Of a DNA stretch of 64,000 nt, positions 43,705-52,928 are shown one piece after another. Every line of letters starts with the position of its first letter. The first letter of the stretch is position 1. Below the pieces are notes generated by a model. The model worked only from the letters and a program-made list of their open reading frames with translations, was not told the DNA's origin and searched no databases. The translations under genes and the position numbers were made by a program. Source of the DNA: Knoellia locipacati (GTDB taxonomy: Bacteria > Actinomycetota > Actinomycetes > Actinomycetales > Dermatophilaceae); assembly GCF_007992835.1 (NCBI RefSeq), contig NZ_BKBA01000004.1:62001-126000 (forward strand), in the 5' to 3' direction.

Positions 43705-44792
43705 GCAGCGCGGTGACCCTGCGGGGTGTCTCGAAGTCCTACGGCGAGACCCTTGCCGTGAGCGCCCTCGACCTCACCGTGGAGCAGGGCGAGATCGTCG
43801 CGCTCATCGGCCCGTCCGGCTGCGGCAAGTCCACCCTGCTGCGCCTCGTCGCCGGGCTCGAGCGTCCCGACGCCGGCACCGTCGCCGTGGGTGACCGCGT
43901 CGTCGCCGGTGCCGAGTGGGTGCCGCCCGAGCGGCGGCGCGTGGGCCTCGTCTTCCAGGAGCACGCGCTCTTCCCGCACCTCTCCGTCGGGGACAACATC
44001 CGCTTCGGGCTCGACCGGCAGCCCCCCCCCGACCAGGACGCCCGGGTGCGCGAGGTGCTCGACCTCGTCCACCTCGCGCACGTCGTCGACCGCTACCCTC
44101 ACGAGCTCTCCGGCGGCGAGCAGCAGCGCGTCGCGCTGGCCCGGGCCCTGGCCCCCCGCCCCGAGGTCGTTCTCCTCGACGAGCCGTTCTCCTCGCTCGA
44201 CGAGTCGCTGCGTGCCCGCGTGCGCGCCGACACCGTGAGCGCGCTCCGTGCCACCGGCACGACGGCCATCCTCGTCACCCACGACCAGACCGAGGCCCTG
44301 TCGATCGGCGACCACATCGGCGTCATGCGCGCGGGGGTCGTCGAGCAGTGGGGTCGCCCGGTCGAGGTCTTCGAGCGCCCGGTGAGCCGGTTCGTCGCGT
44401 CGTTCATGGGTGACGCCGACTTCCTGCCCGCCTCCCTCGTCGACGGTGGGCTGGCCTGCGAGCTCGGGCTCGTCACCATCCGCAAGGACGTGCCCGACGC
44501 CGAGGTCGTCGTCCGCCCCCACGAGGTGAGCCTGCGCCTGCCCGCCGCCGGGGTCACCGGGGCGCCGGCCGTCGTCGACCGGGTCGAGTACCAGGGCCCG
44601 TTCATCCTCCACACCGTCCGGCTCGCGTCGGGCCGCACCGTCCGGTCGTGGCAGCCGCACTCGGTGCGCTACCCCGTCGGCACCGAGGTGCTCGCCTCGA
44701 TCTCCGCGGGGATCGTGCCGAGCCTGCTCAGCGGTGACGCCGCCCTGGCGCCGACGCCCACGCCGACCCCCACAGCGCACCCCGACCGCTGA
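43701..44792 (+). CDS. Ferric iron ABC transporter ATP-binding protein
   Basis: A 363-residue ATPase with Walker A LIGPSGCGKSTLLRLVAG, Q-loop VFQEHALFPHLSV, signature ELSGGEQQRVALARAL, Walker B EVVLLDEPFSSLD and H-loop TAILVTHDQTEAL, plus a C-terminal TOBE-like regulatory domain. GTG 43701 overlaps the permease stop (GTGA). A run of nine C at 44022-44030 lies in the coding sequence, but the frame is intact. The protein ends in a short Pro-Thr repeat (PTPTPTPT). It energises iron uptake with the two preceding genes. Confidence 0.92.
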   Translation: MSSAVTLRGVSKSYGETLAVSALDLTVEQGEIVALIGPSGCGKSTLLRLVAGLERPDAGTVAVGDRVVAGAEWVPPERRRVGLVFQEHALFPHLSVGDNIRFGLDRQPPPDQDARVREVLDLVHLAHVVDRYPHELSGGEQQRVALARALAPRPEVVLLDEPFSSLDESLRARVRADTVSALRATGTTAILVTHDQTEALSIGDHIGVMRAGVVEQWGRPVEVFERPVSRFVASFMGDADFLPASLVDGGLACELGLVTIRKDVPDAEVVVRPHEVSLRLPAAGVTGAPAVVDRVEYQGPFILHTVRLASGRTVRSWQPHSVRYPVGTEVLASISAGIVPSLLSGDAALAPTPTPTPTAHPDR

Positions 44793-44834
44793 CGTCTGCG
44801 GATGCGGCTGCTAGAGGCGCCGATTCCGCAGACG
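44793..44834. terminator. Hairpin after the iron operon
   Basis: CGTCTGCGGA (44793-44802) pairs with TCCGCAGACG (44825-44834). It begins at the base after the ATPase stop and precedes the met promoter. No U tract follows. Confidence 0.5.
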
Positions 44835-44876
44835 CAGGCGGGCCCAGTCCCTGAGACATCCTCACTGCTGATTTGC

Positions 44877-44891
44877 TTATCCTTAGGATAA
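44877..44891. promoter_or_regulatory. 15-bp inverted repeat in the metN promoter, operator candidate
   Basis: TTATCCTTAGGATAA has perfect 7-base arms about a single centre base. It lies 18 bases upstream of the metN start, in an unusually A+T-rich patch, where a repressor would block transcription. I do not recognise the cognate regulator. Confidence 0.55.
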
Positions 44892-44908
44892 CGTCTACTT
44901 ATTGTCCA

Positions 44909-45922
44909 GTGGTTGAACAGTCATCAGCAGGGACGGCCCTCGCCGTCCGCGACCTGACCAAGGTCTTCGACGCCCGGGGCACGAGGGTCACCGCCCTCGA
45001 CGCGGTGTCGCTCACCGTCCCCCGGGGCGAGATCCACGGCATCGTCGGGCGGTCGGGAGCGGGCAAGTCCACGCTCATCCGGTGCCTCACCGGTCTGGAG
45101 AGCCCGACGTCGGGCGAGGTGGTCGTCGCGGGTGAGGACATCACCGCCCTGCGCGGCGCCGAGCTGCGCGCGGCCCGTCGCCGGTTCGGCGTCGTCTACC
45201 AGCACGCCAACCTCCTCGACTCGCGCACCGCCGCCGACAACATCGCGCTGCCGCTCGAGGTCGCCGGCTGGGACAAGGCCGACCGCGACGCCCGCGTCAC
45301 CGAGCTGCTCGACCTCGTCGGGCTCACCGACCGCGCCGGCAACCACCCGGGTCAGCTCTCCGGTGGCCAGCAGCAGCGCGTCGGCATCGCCCGCGCGCTC
45401 GCGGCCCGACCCGAGATCCTCCTCTGCGACGAGCCGACCTCGGCGCTCGACGCGGCCACCACCGGCTCGATCCTCGCCCTGCTGCGCGAGCTGCGTGACC
45501 GTCTCGGCATCACCGTCGTCATCATCACGCACGAGCCCTCGGTCGTCCGCGAGATCTGCGACGCCGTGACCCTCCTCGGTGACGGCGCCGTCGTCGAGCA
45601 GGGTCGGCTCAGCGAGGTCATCGCCGACCCGACCACCCGCCTGCACCGCGAGCTCATCCCGCTCGTCGAGCCGGCGACCGACGGGCTCGTCCGGCTCCAG
45701 GTCGCGCTCGGCCACCCCGACTCCACCGTCGGGTCGATCGACGGGATCATCGCGCTGCTCCGCCACGAGGGCATCGAGGCCGACGTCGCCGCGGCCACGG
45801 TCGAGACGATCGCCGGCCGCCGAGTCGGCCGTCTCCTCGTCGAGCTTGCGGACGCCACGACCACCGACCGCGCCCGTGACCTGCTCGAGCAGGCTCGCCT
45901 CCACCCGGAGGTGGCGGCATGA
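44909..45922 (+). CDS. metN: Methionine ABC transporter ATP-binding protein MetN
   Basis: A 337-residue ATPase of the methionine-uptake family. Walker A is GIVGRSGAGKSTLIRCLTGL, Q-loop VVYQHANLLDSRT, signature QLSGGQQQRVGIARAL and Walker B EILLCDEPTSALD. The C-terminus has a NIL/ACT-like domain (LVRLQVALGHPDSTVGSIDG), typical of MetN and used for substrate inhibition. GTG 44909 (VVEQSSAGTAL) is preferred because codons upstream lie in the inverted repeat; the transcript may be nearly leaderless. Overlaps metI by 4 bases. Confidence 0.92.
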   Translation: MVEQSSAGTALAVRDLTKVFDARGTRVTALDAVSLTVPRGEIHGIVGRSGAGKSTLIRCLTGLESPTSGEVVVAGEDITALRGAELRAARRRFGVVYQHANLLDSRTAADNIALPLEVAGWDKADRDARVTELLDLVGLTDRAGNHPGQLSGGQQQRVGIARALAARPEILLCDEPTSALDAATTGSILALLRELRDRLGITVVIITHEPSVVREICDAVTLLGDGAVVEQGRLSEVIADPTTRLHRELIPLVEPATDGLVRLQVALGHPDSTVGSIDGIIALLRHEGIEADVAAATVETIAGRRVGRLLVELADATTTDRARDLLEQARLHPEVAA

Positions 45923-46602
45923 GGTTCGACGGCGACCCGACCTGGCTCGACAACCCCGTCATCACCCAGGGCCTGCCCACCGCGCTGTGGGAGACGCTCG
46001 CCATGACCGCCGGGTCCGCGCTCATCACCGCGGTCCTCGGCGTCGTCGTCGGGGTGCTGCTCCACAACTCCTCACCCGGCGGCGTCAACCCCCAGCCCGC
46101 CCTGCACCGCGTCCTCGGCGCCGTCGTCAACGTCGGCCGCTCGCTGCCCTTCCTCATCCTCATGATCGCGATCATCCCGATCACCCGGTTCATCGCCGGG
46201 ACGACCGTCGGCTGGCGGGCGATGATCGTGCCGCTCACCGTCGGCGCCGTGCCCTTCTTCGCCCGGCTCGTCGAGACCTCGCTGCGCGAGGTGAGCTCGG
46301 GCAAGGTCGAGGCCGCGACGATGATGGGCGCCACCCGCTGGGACGTCACCCGCAAGGTGCTCCTGCCCGAGGCGCTCCCCGGCATCGTCGCCGGGCTGAC
46401 CACGACCGTCATCGCCCTCATCGGCTACTCGGCGATGGCCGGTGCCGTCGGCGGTGGAGGCCTGGGTGCCACCGCGATGTCGTACGGCTACAACCGGTTC
46501 CAGACCGACGTCATGATCGCGGCCGTCGTGCTGCTCGTCGTCGTCGTCCAGCTCGTCCAGGTCGTCGGCGACCGCGTCGCCAGGGCCGTCGACCACCGCT
46601 GA
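45919..46602 (+). CDS. metI: Methionine ABC transporter permease MetI
   Basis: A 227-residue permease with five membrane segments and the MetI-typical LHRVLGAVVNVGRSLPFLIL and RLVETSLREVSSGKVEAATM EAA-loop region. ATG 45919 overlaps metN (ATGA). Closing segments VIALIGYSAMAGAVGGGGLG and FQTDVMIAAVVLLVVVVQLV match the family. It forms the channel with MetN and MetQ. Confidence 0.93.
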   Translation: MRFDGDPTWLDNPVITQGLPTALWETLAMTAGSALITAVLGVVVGVLLHNSSPGGVNPQPALHRVLGAVVNVGRSLPFLILMIAIIPITRFIAGTTVGWRAMIVPLTVGAVPFFARLVETSLREVSSGKVEAATMMGATRWDVTRKVLLPEALPGIVAGLTTTVIALIGYSAMAGAVGGGGLGATAMSYGYNRFQTDVMIAAVVLLVVVVQLVQVVGDRVARAVDHR

Positions 46603-46638
46603 GCCACACCACCCTCCCTCTCCGGTCAAGGACGACCG

Positions 46639-46674
46639 GGTATGCCGGCCGCCCACCTGGGCGGACGGCATACC
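46639..46674. repeat. Hairpin between metI and metQ with CGGCATAC-type arms
   Basis: GGTATGCCG (46639-46647) pairs with CGGCATACC (46666-46674), and an inner CCGCCCA/TGGGCGG stem continues it with one mismatch. It may attenuate or stabilise the metNI transcript relative to metQ. Confidence 0.6.
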
Positions 46675-46730
46675 TCCGCTGTTCACCCCCACCCCGCGGC
46701 AAACCTGCCGCACCACGAAAGGACACCACC

Positions 46731-47588
46731 ATGAACACCCCGGCCCGCTCCCGACTCGTCGCCGGTCTCGCCCTCGTCGCCGTCACGGGTCTCTCGGCCT
46801 GTGGTGCGGGCGGTGGCGACTCCAGCGGTCCCGAGGCCGACGACAAGGGCGTGACGAAGCTCGTCGTCGGCGCCTCCCCGACGCCGCACGCCAAGATCCT
46901 CGAGTTCGTCGACGCCAACCTCGCCGCCAAGGCCGGGCTCGACCTCGAGATCAAGAGCTTCGACGACTACGTCCAGCCCAACGTCCAGCTCGCCGAGGGC
47001 ACGCTCGACGCGAACTACTTCCAGCACCTGCCCTACTACGAGGCGCAGGTCAAGGACCGCGGCTACGACTTCGCGCACTACGAGGGCGTCCACATCGAGC
47101 CGTTCGCGCTGTACTCGAAGAAGGTCAAGGACGTCTCCGAGCTCGCGACCGGCGCGCAGGTGGGCATCAACAACGACCCGTCCAACCAGGGCCGGGCGCT
47201 CGAGCTGCTCGCCAAGGCCAAGGTCATCACGCTCAAGGCCGGTAAGGACGCGACCAACGCGACGGTCTACGACATCGACCAGAACCCGAAGAAGCTCCAG
47301 TTCAAGGAGACCGACCCGGCCCAGCTGGTGCGTTCGCTCGACGACCTCGACGTCGCCGTCATCAACGGCAACTACGCGCTCGAGGCCAAGCTGTCGCCGA
47401 CCAAGGACGCGATCCTCGTCGAGGAGGCCGAGGGCAACCCCTACGCCAACTTCCTCACGGTGCAGAAGAAGGACGAGGACAACCCGGCGCTCAAGAAGCT
47501 CGACGAGCTGCTCCACTCCCCGGAGGTCAAGGCCTACATCGAGAAGACCTGGCCCGACGGCTCGGTGCTCCCGGGCTTCGTTGCCTGA
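46731..47588 (+). CDS. metQ: Methionine-binding lipoprotein MetQ
   Basis: A 285-residue NlpA/MetQ-family binding protein. The lipoprotein signal ends LSACG at about residue 24. The mature part begins KLVVGASPTPHAKILEFVD and contains LEIKSFDDYVQPNVQLAEG, DANYFQHLPYYE and VGINNDPSNQGRALELLAK, all strongly conserved in the family. GAAAGGA precedes ATG 46731. It binds methionine outside the membrane for MetNI. Confidence 0.94.
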   Translation: MNTPARSRLVAGLALVAVTGLSACGAGGGDSSGPEADDKGVTKLVVGASPTPHAKILEFVDANLAAKAGLDLEIKSFDDYVQPNVQLAEGTLDANYFQHLPYYEAQVKDRGYDFAHYEGVHIEPFALYSKKVKDVSELATGAQVGINNDPSNQGRALELLAKAKVITLKAGKDATNATVYDIDQNPKKLQFKETDPAQLVRSLDDLDVAVINGNYALEAKLSPTKDAILVEEAEGNPYANFLTVQKKDEDNPALKKLDELLHSPEVKAYIEKTWPDGSVLPGFVA

Positions 47589-47601
47589 CCGCACCCCCCG
47601 A

Positions 47602-47668
47602 CTGATTGCCCTTCCGTGAGGGCGAGCTCCGGCCAGCCCCGGCGAGCTCCTCACGGAAGGGCAATCAG
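47602..47668. terminator. 20-bp perfect inverted repeat after metQ
   Basis: CTGATTGCCCTTCCGTGAGG (47602-47621) is the exact reverse complement of 47649-47668, with a 27-base loop containing two GAGCTC palindromes. It lies 14 bases after the metQ stop and is probably its terminator, although no U tract follows. Confidence 0.6.
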
Positions 47669-47703
47669 TGGAACCGCAGCGGGGCGCAACTACGCTCGGC
47701 GGC

Positions 47704-48195
47704 ATGACCTCGGAGACCGGCGCCACCCCCGACCCCCGCACCCTCACCCGCGCCGACTTCCCCGAGCTCCAGCGCGTCACGACCCGGTGGGCCGACAACG
47801 ACATGTACGGCCACCTCAACAACGCCGTCTACTACGAGCTCTTCGACTCGGTCCTCAACGCGTGGCTCATCCGCGAGACCGGCACCGACGAGACGAGCAC
47901 CCCGACCCTGGGTGTCGTGGCCGAGTCGTCGTGCCGCTTCTATGCCGAGCTGGCCTATCCGCACCCCGTCGACGTCGGGGTCCGCGTCGAGCGCGTCGGC
48001 ACCAAGAGCGTGACCTTCGCGTTCGGGCTCTTCGCCGACGGCAGCGACGAGATCGCGGCCCACGGGCTGTGGGCGCAGGTCTACATCGACCGCGCCGGGC
48101 GGCACTCGGTGGCGATCCCGGACGACGTGCGGTCCGTGGTCGAGCGGGCCCTCGCCGCCCAGCCCGCCGAGTCCGTCCGTCCCGCCCAGCCGTGA
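47704..48195 (+). CDS. Acyl-CoA thioesterase (4-hydroxybenzoyl-CoA thioesterase-like, hotdog fold)
   Basis: A 163-residue hotdog-fold protein. The motif TTRWADNDMYGHLNNAVYYELFD holds the catalytic Asp of the FcbC/YbgC group, and FYAELAYPHPVDVGVRVERV is the typical second part. It hydrolyses an acyl-CoA of unknown identity in the cytoplasm. ATG 47704 is used; a start 36 bases upstream is possible but would lie directly at the inverted repeat. Overlaps the GNAT gene by 4 bases. Confidence 0.88.
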   Translation: MTSETGATPDPRTLTRADFPELQRVTTRWADNDMYGHLNNAVYYELFDSVLNAWLIRETGTDETSTPTLGVVAESSCRFYAELAYPHPVDVGVRVERVGTKSVTFAFGLFADGSDEIAAHGLWAQVYIDRAGRHSVAIPDDVRSVVERALAAQPAESVRPAQP

Positions 48196-48833
48196 CGTCC
48201 GCCGCCGACCTCGTCGTCGACGCGTGGCGCGGCCGGCACCGCCCCGCCGACGGGTCGTGGCAACGGATCGCGCCGTGGAGAACCGACCTGTATGCCGTGC
48301 TCGCGTTCACGGGACACGCCGCCGTGAGTGCCCCGCCGGAGGTGTCCGACGACGACCTCACCGCGTGGGGCGTCGACGGGTTCGGCGGCGCCCACGACCC
48401 GCGGGTCATGGCGCGGCTCGTCGGTGACACGGGCTGGGTGGACGTGCTCGACGCCGTCCTCGTCGCGCCCGGCACCGGCGGTGACGCCGACGGCGGCGCC
48501 CTCGTCGAGCGGCCCGACCTGGTCGAGCATCCGCGTGCCGTGCACGCCGCGGAGGTGCGTGACGACGTCTCGGTGCACGGCTGGCCGGGGCGCGACGACG
48601 TCGTGGTCACGCTGGGCCGGTCCTTCGGCGGGCTCGCGGTCGTGAGCTACGAGGTCGCGCCGTCGGCCCGTGGGACCGGTCTCGGGACCCGGACGGTGCG
48701 CGAGGCCCGTGCGCTGGTGCCGGCGGGCGAGCCGGTGCTGGCCCTCGTCTCGCCCGGCAACGTCGCGAGCCTGCGCGCCGCCCTCGCCGCCGGGTTCGAG
48801 CCCGTGGGGTCGGTGCAGCTCTACCGGCCGTGA
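48192..48833 (+). CDS. GNAT-family acetyltransferase-like protein
   Basis: A 213-residue protein. The C-terminal acetyl-CoA binding motif is visible as YEVAPSARGTGLGTRTVREA (R/Q-x-x-G-x-G/A type), followed by VSPGNVASLRAALAAGFEPV, the usual end of GNAT enzymes. The first half (WRGRHRPADGSWQRIAPWRT, LYAVLAFTGHAAVSAPPEV) is not one I recognise. GTG 48192 overlaps the thioesterase stop as GTGA, so both are co-translated. Substrate is unknown. Confidence 0.75.
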   Translation: MTSAADLVVDAWRGRHRPADGSWQRIAPWRTDLYAVLAFTGHAAVSAPPEVSDDDLTAWGVDGFGGAHDPRVMARLVGDTGWVDVLDAVLVAPGTGGDADGGALVERPDLVEHPRAVHAAEVRDDVSVHGWPGRDDVVVTLGRSFGGLAVVSYEVAPSARGTGLGTRTVREARALVPAGEPVLALVSPGNVASLRAALAAGFEPVGSVQLYRP

Positions 48834-48902
48834 CCGGTTCGAGTCCTTCCCGGCGCCGCGGCGCTCTGGAGTCACACCCGTCACTCCCGTTACAGTGACC
48901 GC

Positions 48903-49628
48903 ATGACGCACCGGGGCTCCGTCCTGTCCACCCGCCGGGTCACCCGCACGGTGGCACCGCTGCTGCTCGCCGCGCTCGCGCTCAGCGCCTGCTCGGACGA
49001 CGAGCCCACGGCGGCACCGTCCCCCTCGACGAGCTCGAGCGCCAGCGAGACACCGTCGCAGACGCCGACCCCGGAGACGGAGACGGCAACGGCAACACCG
49101 ACCCCGACCCCCACGCAGACCCCGACGCCGACCCCCACACCCACCACCGCGTCCCCCACGCCGACGCCCACCCGCACCGCCGCGCCCGCCTGTGCGGCCT
49201 CGAAGGTGGCCCCCGCCAACACGGCGGGCATGTCGGCCGCCGCTGCGACGAAGGCCAAGAAGATCTCCACGGCAGCACGTGCATGTGACGCCGCGACCCT
49301 CGTCACCCTGGCCCGCGCCGACGCCACCGGCCTCGCCGGCGACCAGCCTGCCGCCTCGGTCTTCACGAGCAAGGCCGGCTCGAGCTACGTCGCGCTCGCG
49401 ATCCTGCTGTCGATGGCCCCCACCGAGGCGTTCGACGGGACGATCCAGCCCAAGGTCTTCTCGGAGCAGTTCGCCCAGAGCGACGCCGAGTGGGACAAGG
49501 TCGTCAGCGCGGGTCTCATCACCCGGGCGCAGGCGACCAAGATGCGCCAGGACGACGGCGGCTACACCGGCTACCGGGTCGGCATCTCCGAGGACGGCAC
49601 CTGGACCTACTTCACCACCGGTCGCTGA
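48903..49628 (+). CDS. Lipoprotein with Pro-Thr-rich linker, unknown function
   Basis: A 241-residue protein with a lipoprotein signal (VAPLLLAALALSAC, cysteine about 30). A 60-residue Pro/Thr/Ser stretch made of TP repeats probably spans the cell wall. The C-terminal 140 residues (SKVAPANTAGMSAAAATKAK ... AEWDKVVSAGLITRAQATKM ... GISEDGTWTYFTTG) are not a family I recognise. ATG 48903 follows 69 bases after the GNAT gene. It is convergent with the next lipoprotein gene. Confidence 0.7.
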   Translation: MTHRGSVLSTRRVTRTVAPLLLAALALSACSDDEPTAAPSPSTSSSASETPSQTPTPETETATATPTPTPTQTPTPTPTPTTASPTPTPTRTAAPACAASKVAPANTAGMSAAAATKAKKISTAARACDAATLVTLARADATGLAGDQPAASVFTSKAGSSYVALAILLSMAPTEAFDGTIQPKVFSEQFAQSDAEWDKVVSAGLITRAQATKMRQDDGGYTGYRVGISEDGTWTYFTTGR

Positions 49629-49667
49629 CGAGCCCTCCGACTCGCGGGGCTCGAACGGGCCTGGGGC

Positions 49668-49725
49668 GGCTCAGGCCGGGTCGGCCCACGCCCGGGCGGC
49701 TGAGGCCGGAGTGGCTCAGGCCGGG
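49668..49725. repeat. Three imperfect GGCTnAGGCCGG repeats between convergent lipoprotein genes
   Basis: Copies begin near 49668, 49698 and 49713. The last overlaps the stop codon of the minus-strand lipoprotein gene. A short GAGCCC/GGGCTC stem precedes them. They may act in termination. Confidence 0.45.
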
Positions 49726-50387
49726 TGCATCGTGGAGGCGATGGTCTCGGCGACCGCCTTCGTCGTCGCCGGGTCGAGGGCCGACACCGACAGGTTGAGG
49801 ACGCCGTCCTGGGTCTCGACGAAGAGCGAGCGCCCCGTCACCGTGCGCCCGGACACCTGGAGGGAGTAGTCGGCCGAGATCGTCGGCCCGGCCGGGGACT
49901 CCCCCGGCGTGACGACCACGGGGGCCTCGGACACCTTGCCCAGCTCGGCCATGAGCTGGGCGTCGGTGGGCAGGCCCTCGAGCGGCACGACGAGCCCCGA
50001 GATGTTGTCGGCGTAGCCGCTGCGCGGCGGCGCCAGCATGAGCAGGTCGGCGTTGCCGACGGCCTGCATCATCTGCCTCGACGTCACGCCCATCTTCGAG
50101 GCCATCTCGTCGAAGGCCGAGGTGTCGCCACCCTCGAGGAGCTTCTTGGGGTTCATCGCCGTCCATGTCTCGGGGACGGCGAACGTCACCGAGACCTCGT
50201 CGACGGTCTGCCAAGCGTGCCCGGCCGGGAGGTCCGGGGTCGGCGTCGGCGCCGTGCTGGGCGAGCCAGCGGCCGTGGAGGAGCTGACCGCAGAGCCGGC
50301 CGGCCGGGTGGGCGGTCCCTCGAGGACCCCGCACGCGGTGAGGGCGAGGGACAGGACGGTCGCCAGAGGGACCCACGGCTTGAGCAT
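49716..50387 (-). CDS. Lipoprotein, unknown function
   Basis: A 223-residue protein. Its lipoprotein signal LATVLSLALTACG places the cysteine near residue 19. A Ser/Thr/Pro linker precedes a domain of about 170 residues (WQTVDEVSVTFAVPETWTAM, TSRQMMQAVGNADLLMLAPP, GRTVTGRSLFVETQDGVLNL, TKAVAETIASTMHPA). This arrangement recalls LpqN/Mog1-like lipoproteins that show VP-x-x-W motifs, but I cannot assign it firmly. ATG 50387 is the start; the huge open frame further upstream is antisense to gyrB/gyrA. It is transcribed away from gyrB. Confidence 0.75.
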   Translation of the reverse strand: MLKPWVPLATVLSLALTACGVLEGPPTRPAGSAVSSSTAAGSPSTAPTPTPDLPAGHAWQTVDEVSVTFAVPETWTAMNPKKLLEGGDTSAFDEMASKMGVTSRQMMQAVGNADLLMLAPPRSGYADNISGLVVPLEGLPTDAQLMAELGKVSEAPVVVTPGESPAGPTISADYSLQVSGRTVTGRSLFVETQDGVLNLSVSALDPATTKAVAETIASTMHPA

Positions 50388-50636
50388 GGCCGAAGAGTAA
50401 CCAGACGAACGTGCGTGGGAGCGCCTTTTCCACAACCCTCGGAAAACGCCACCAGACGCCCTGAGAGGGGTGGGGGCCGTATGCCGGGTCGGAAAGAGGA
50501 GTGAAAAGTCGAAGAAACACCGCTGACGGGCCTCCAGCGACGTGCGCTGACAGGACTGACGGGTAAACTGGAGGGCGAACATCGCGCCCAGGGCGAATCT
50601 CCGTCCCGGGCGCGTGGCATGAGCCAGACCAGCTGA

Positions 50637-52766
<2,130 letters not shown>

Positions 52767-52769
52767 CCC

Positions 52770-52889
52770 GTATGCCGTCCGCCCACCTCCCGCTTGCGTC
52801 CGCAGCCATGGTCGAGAGCTCGACCACATCTGCGGACGCAGCACCGCCGGGGACCGGCGCACGGCCCACGAACTGACTTCACGGCATAC
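52770..52889. repeat. Nested inverted repeats between gyrB and gyrA
   Basis: GTATGCCGT (52770-52778) and ACGGCATAC (52881-52889) form an outer pair. Inside, TGCGTCCGCAG (52795-52805) pairs with CTGCGGACGCA (52830-52840), and GGTCGAG/CTCGACC (52810-52816 / 52819-52825) forms the tip. The structure occupies most of the 162-base gap and may regulate gyrA relative to gyrB. Confidence 0.55.
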
Positions 52890-52928
52890 CTCGCCGTGTG
52901 CGAACTGCACTGAGAGACAAGGGAACTG

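Noticed and set aside
44022..44030. Run of nine C in the iron ATPase gene as a phase-variable or frameshift site
   Set aside because: The frame is intact across it and encodes a plausible Pro-Pro-Pro; G+C-rich genomes have such runs by chance.
44835..44908. SAM riboswitch upstream of metN
   Set aside because: The space between the promoter patch and the start codon is too short, and no riboswitch stems are visible.
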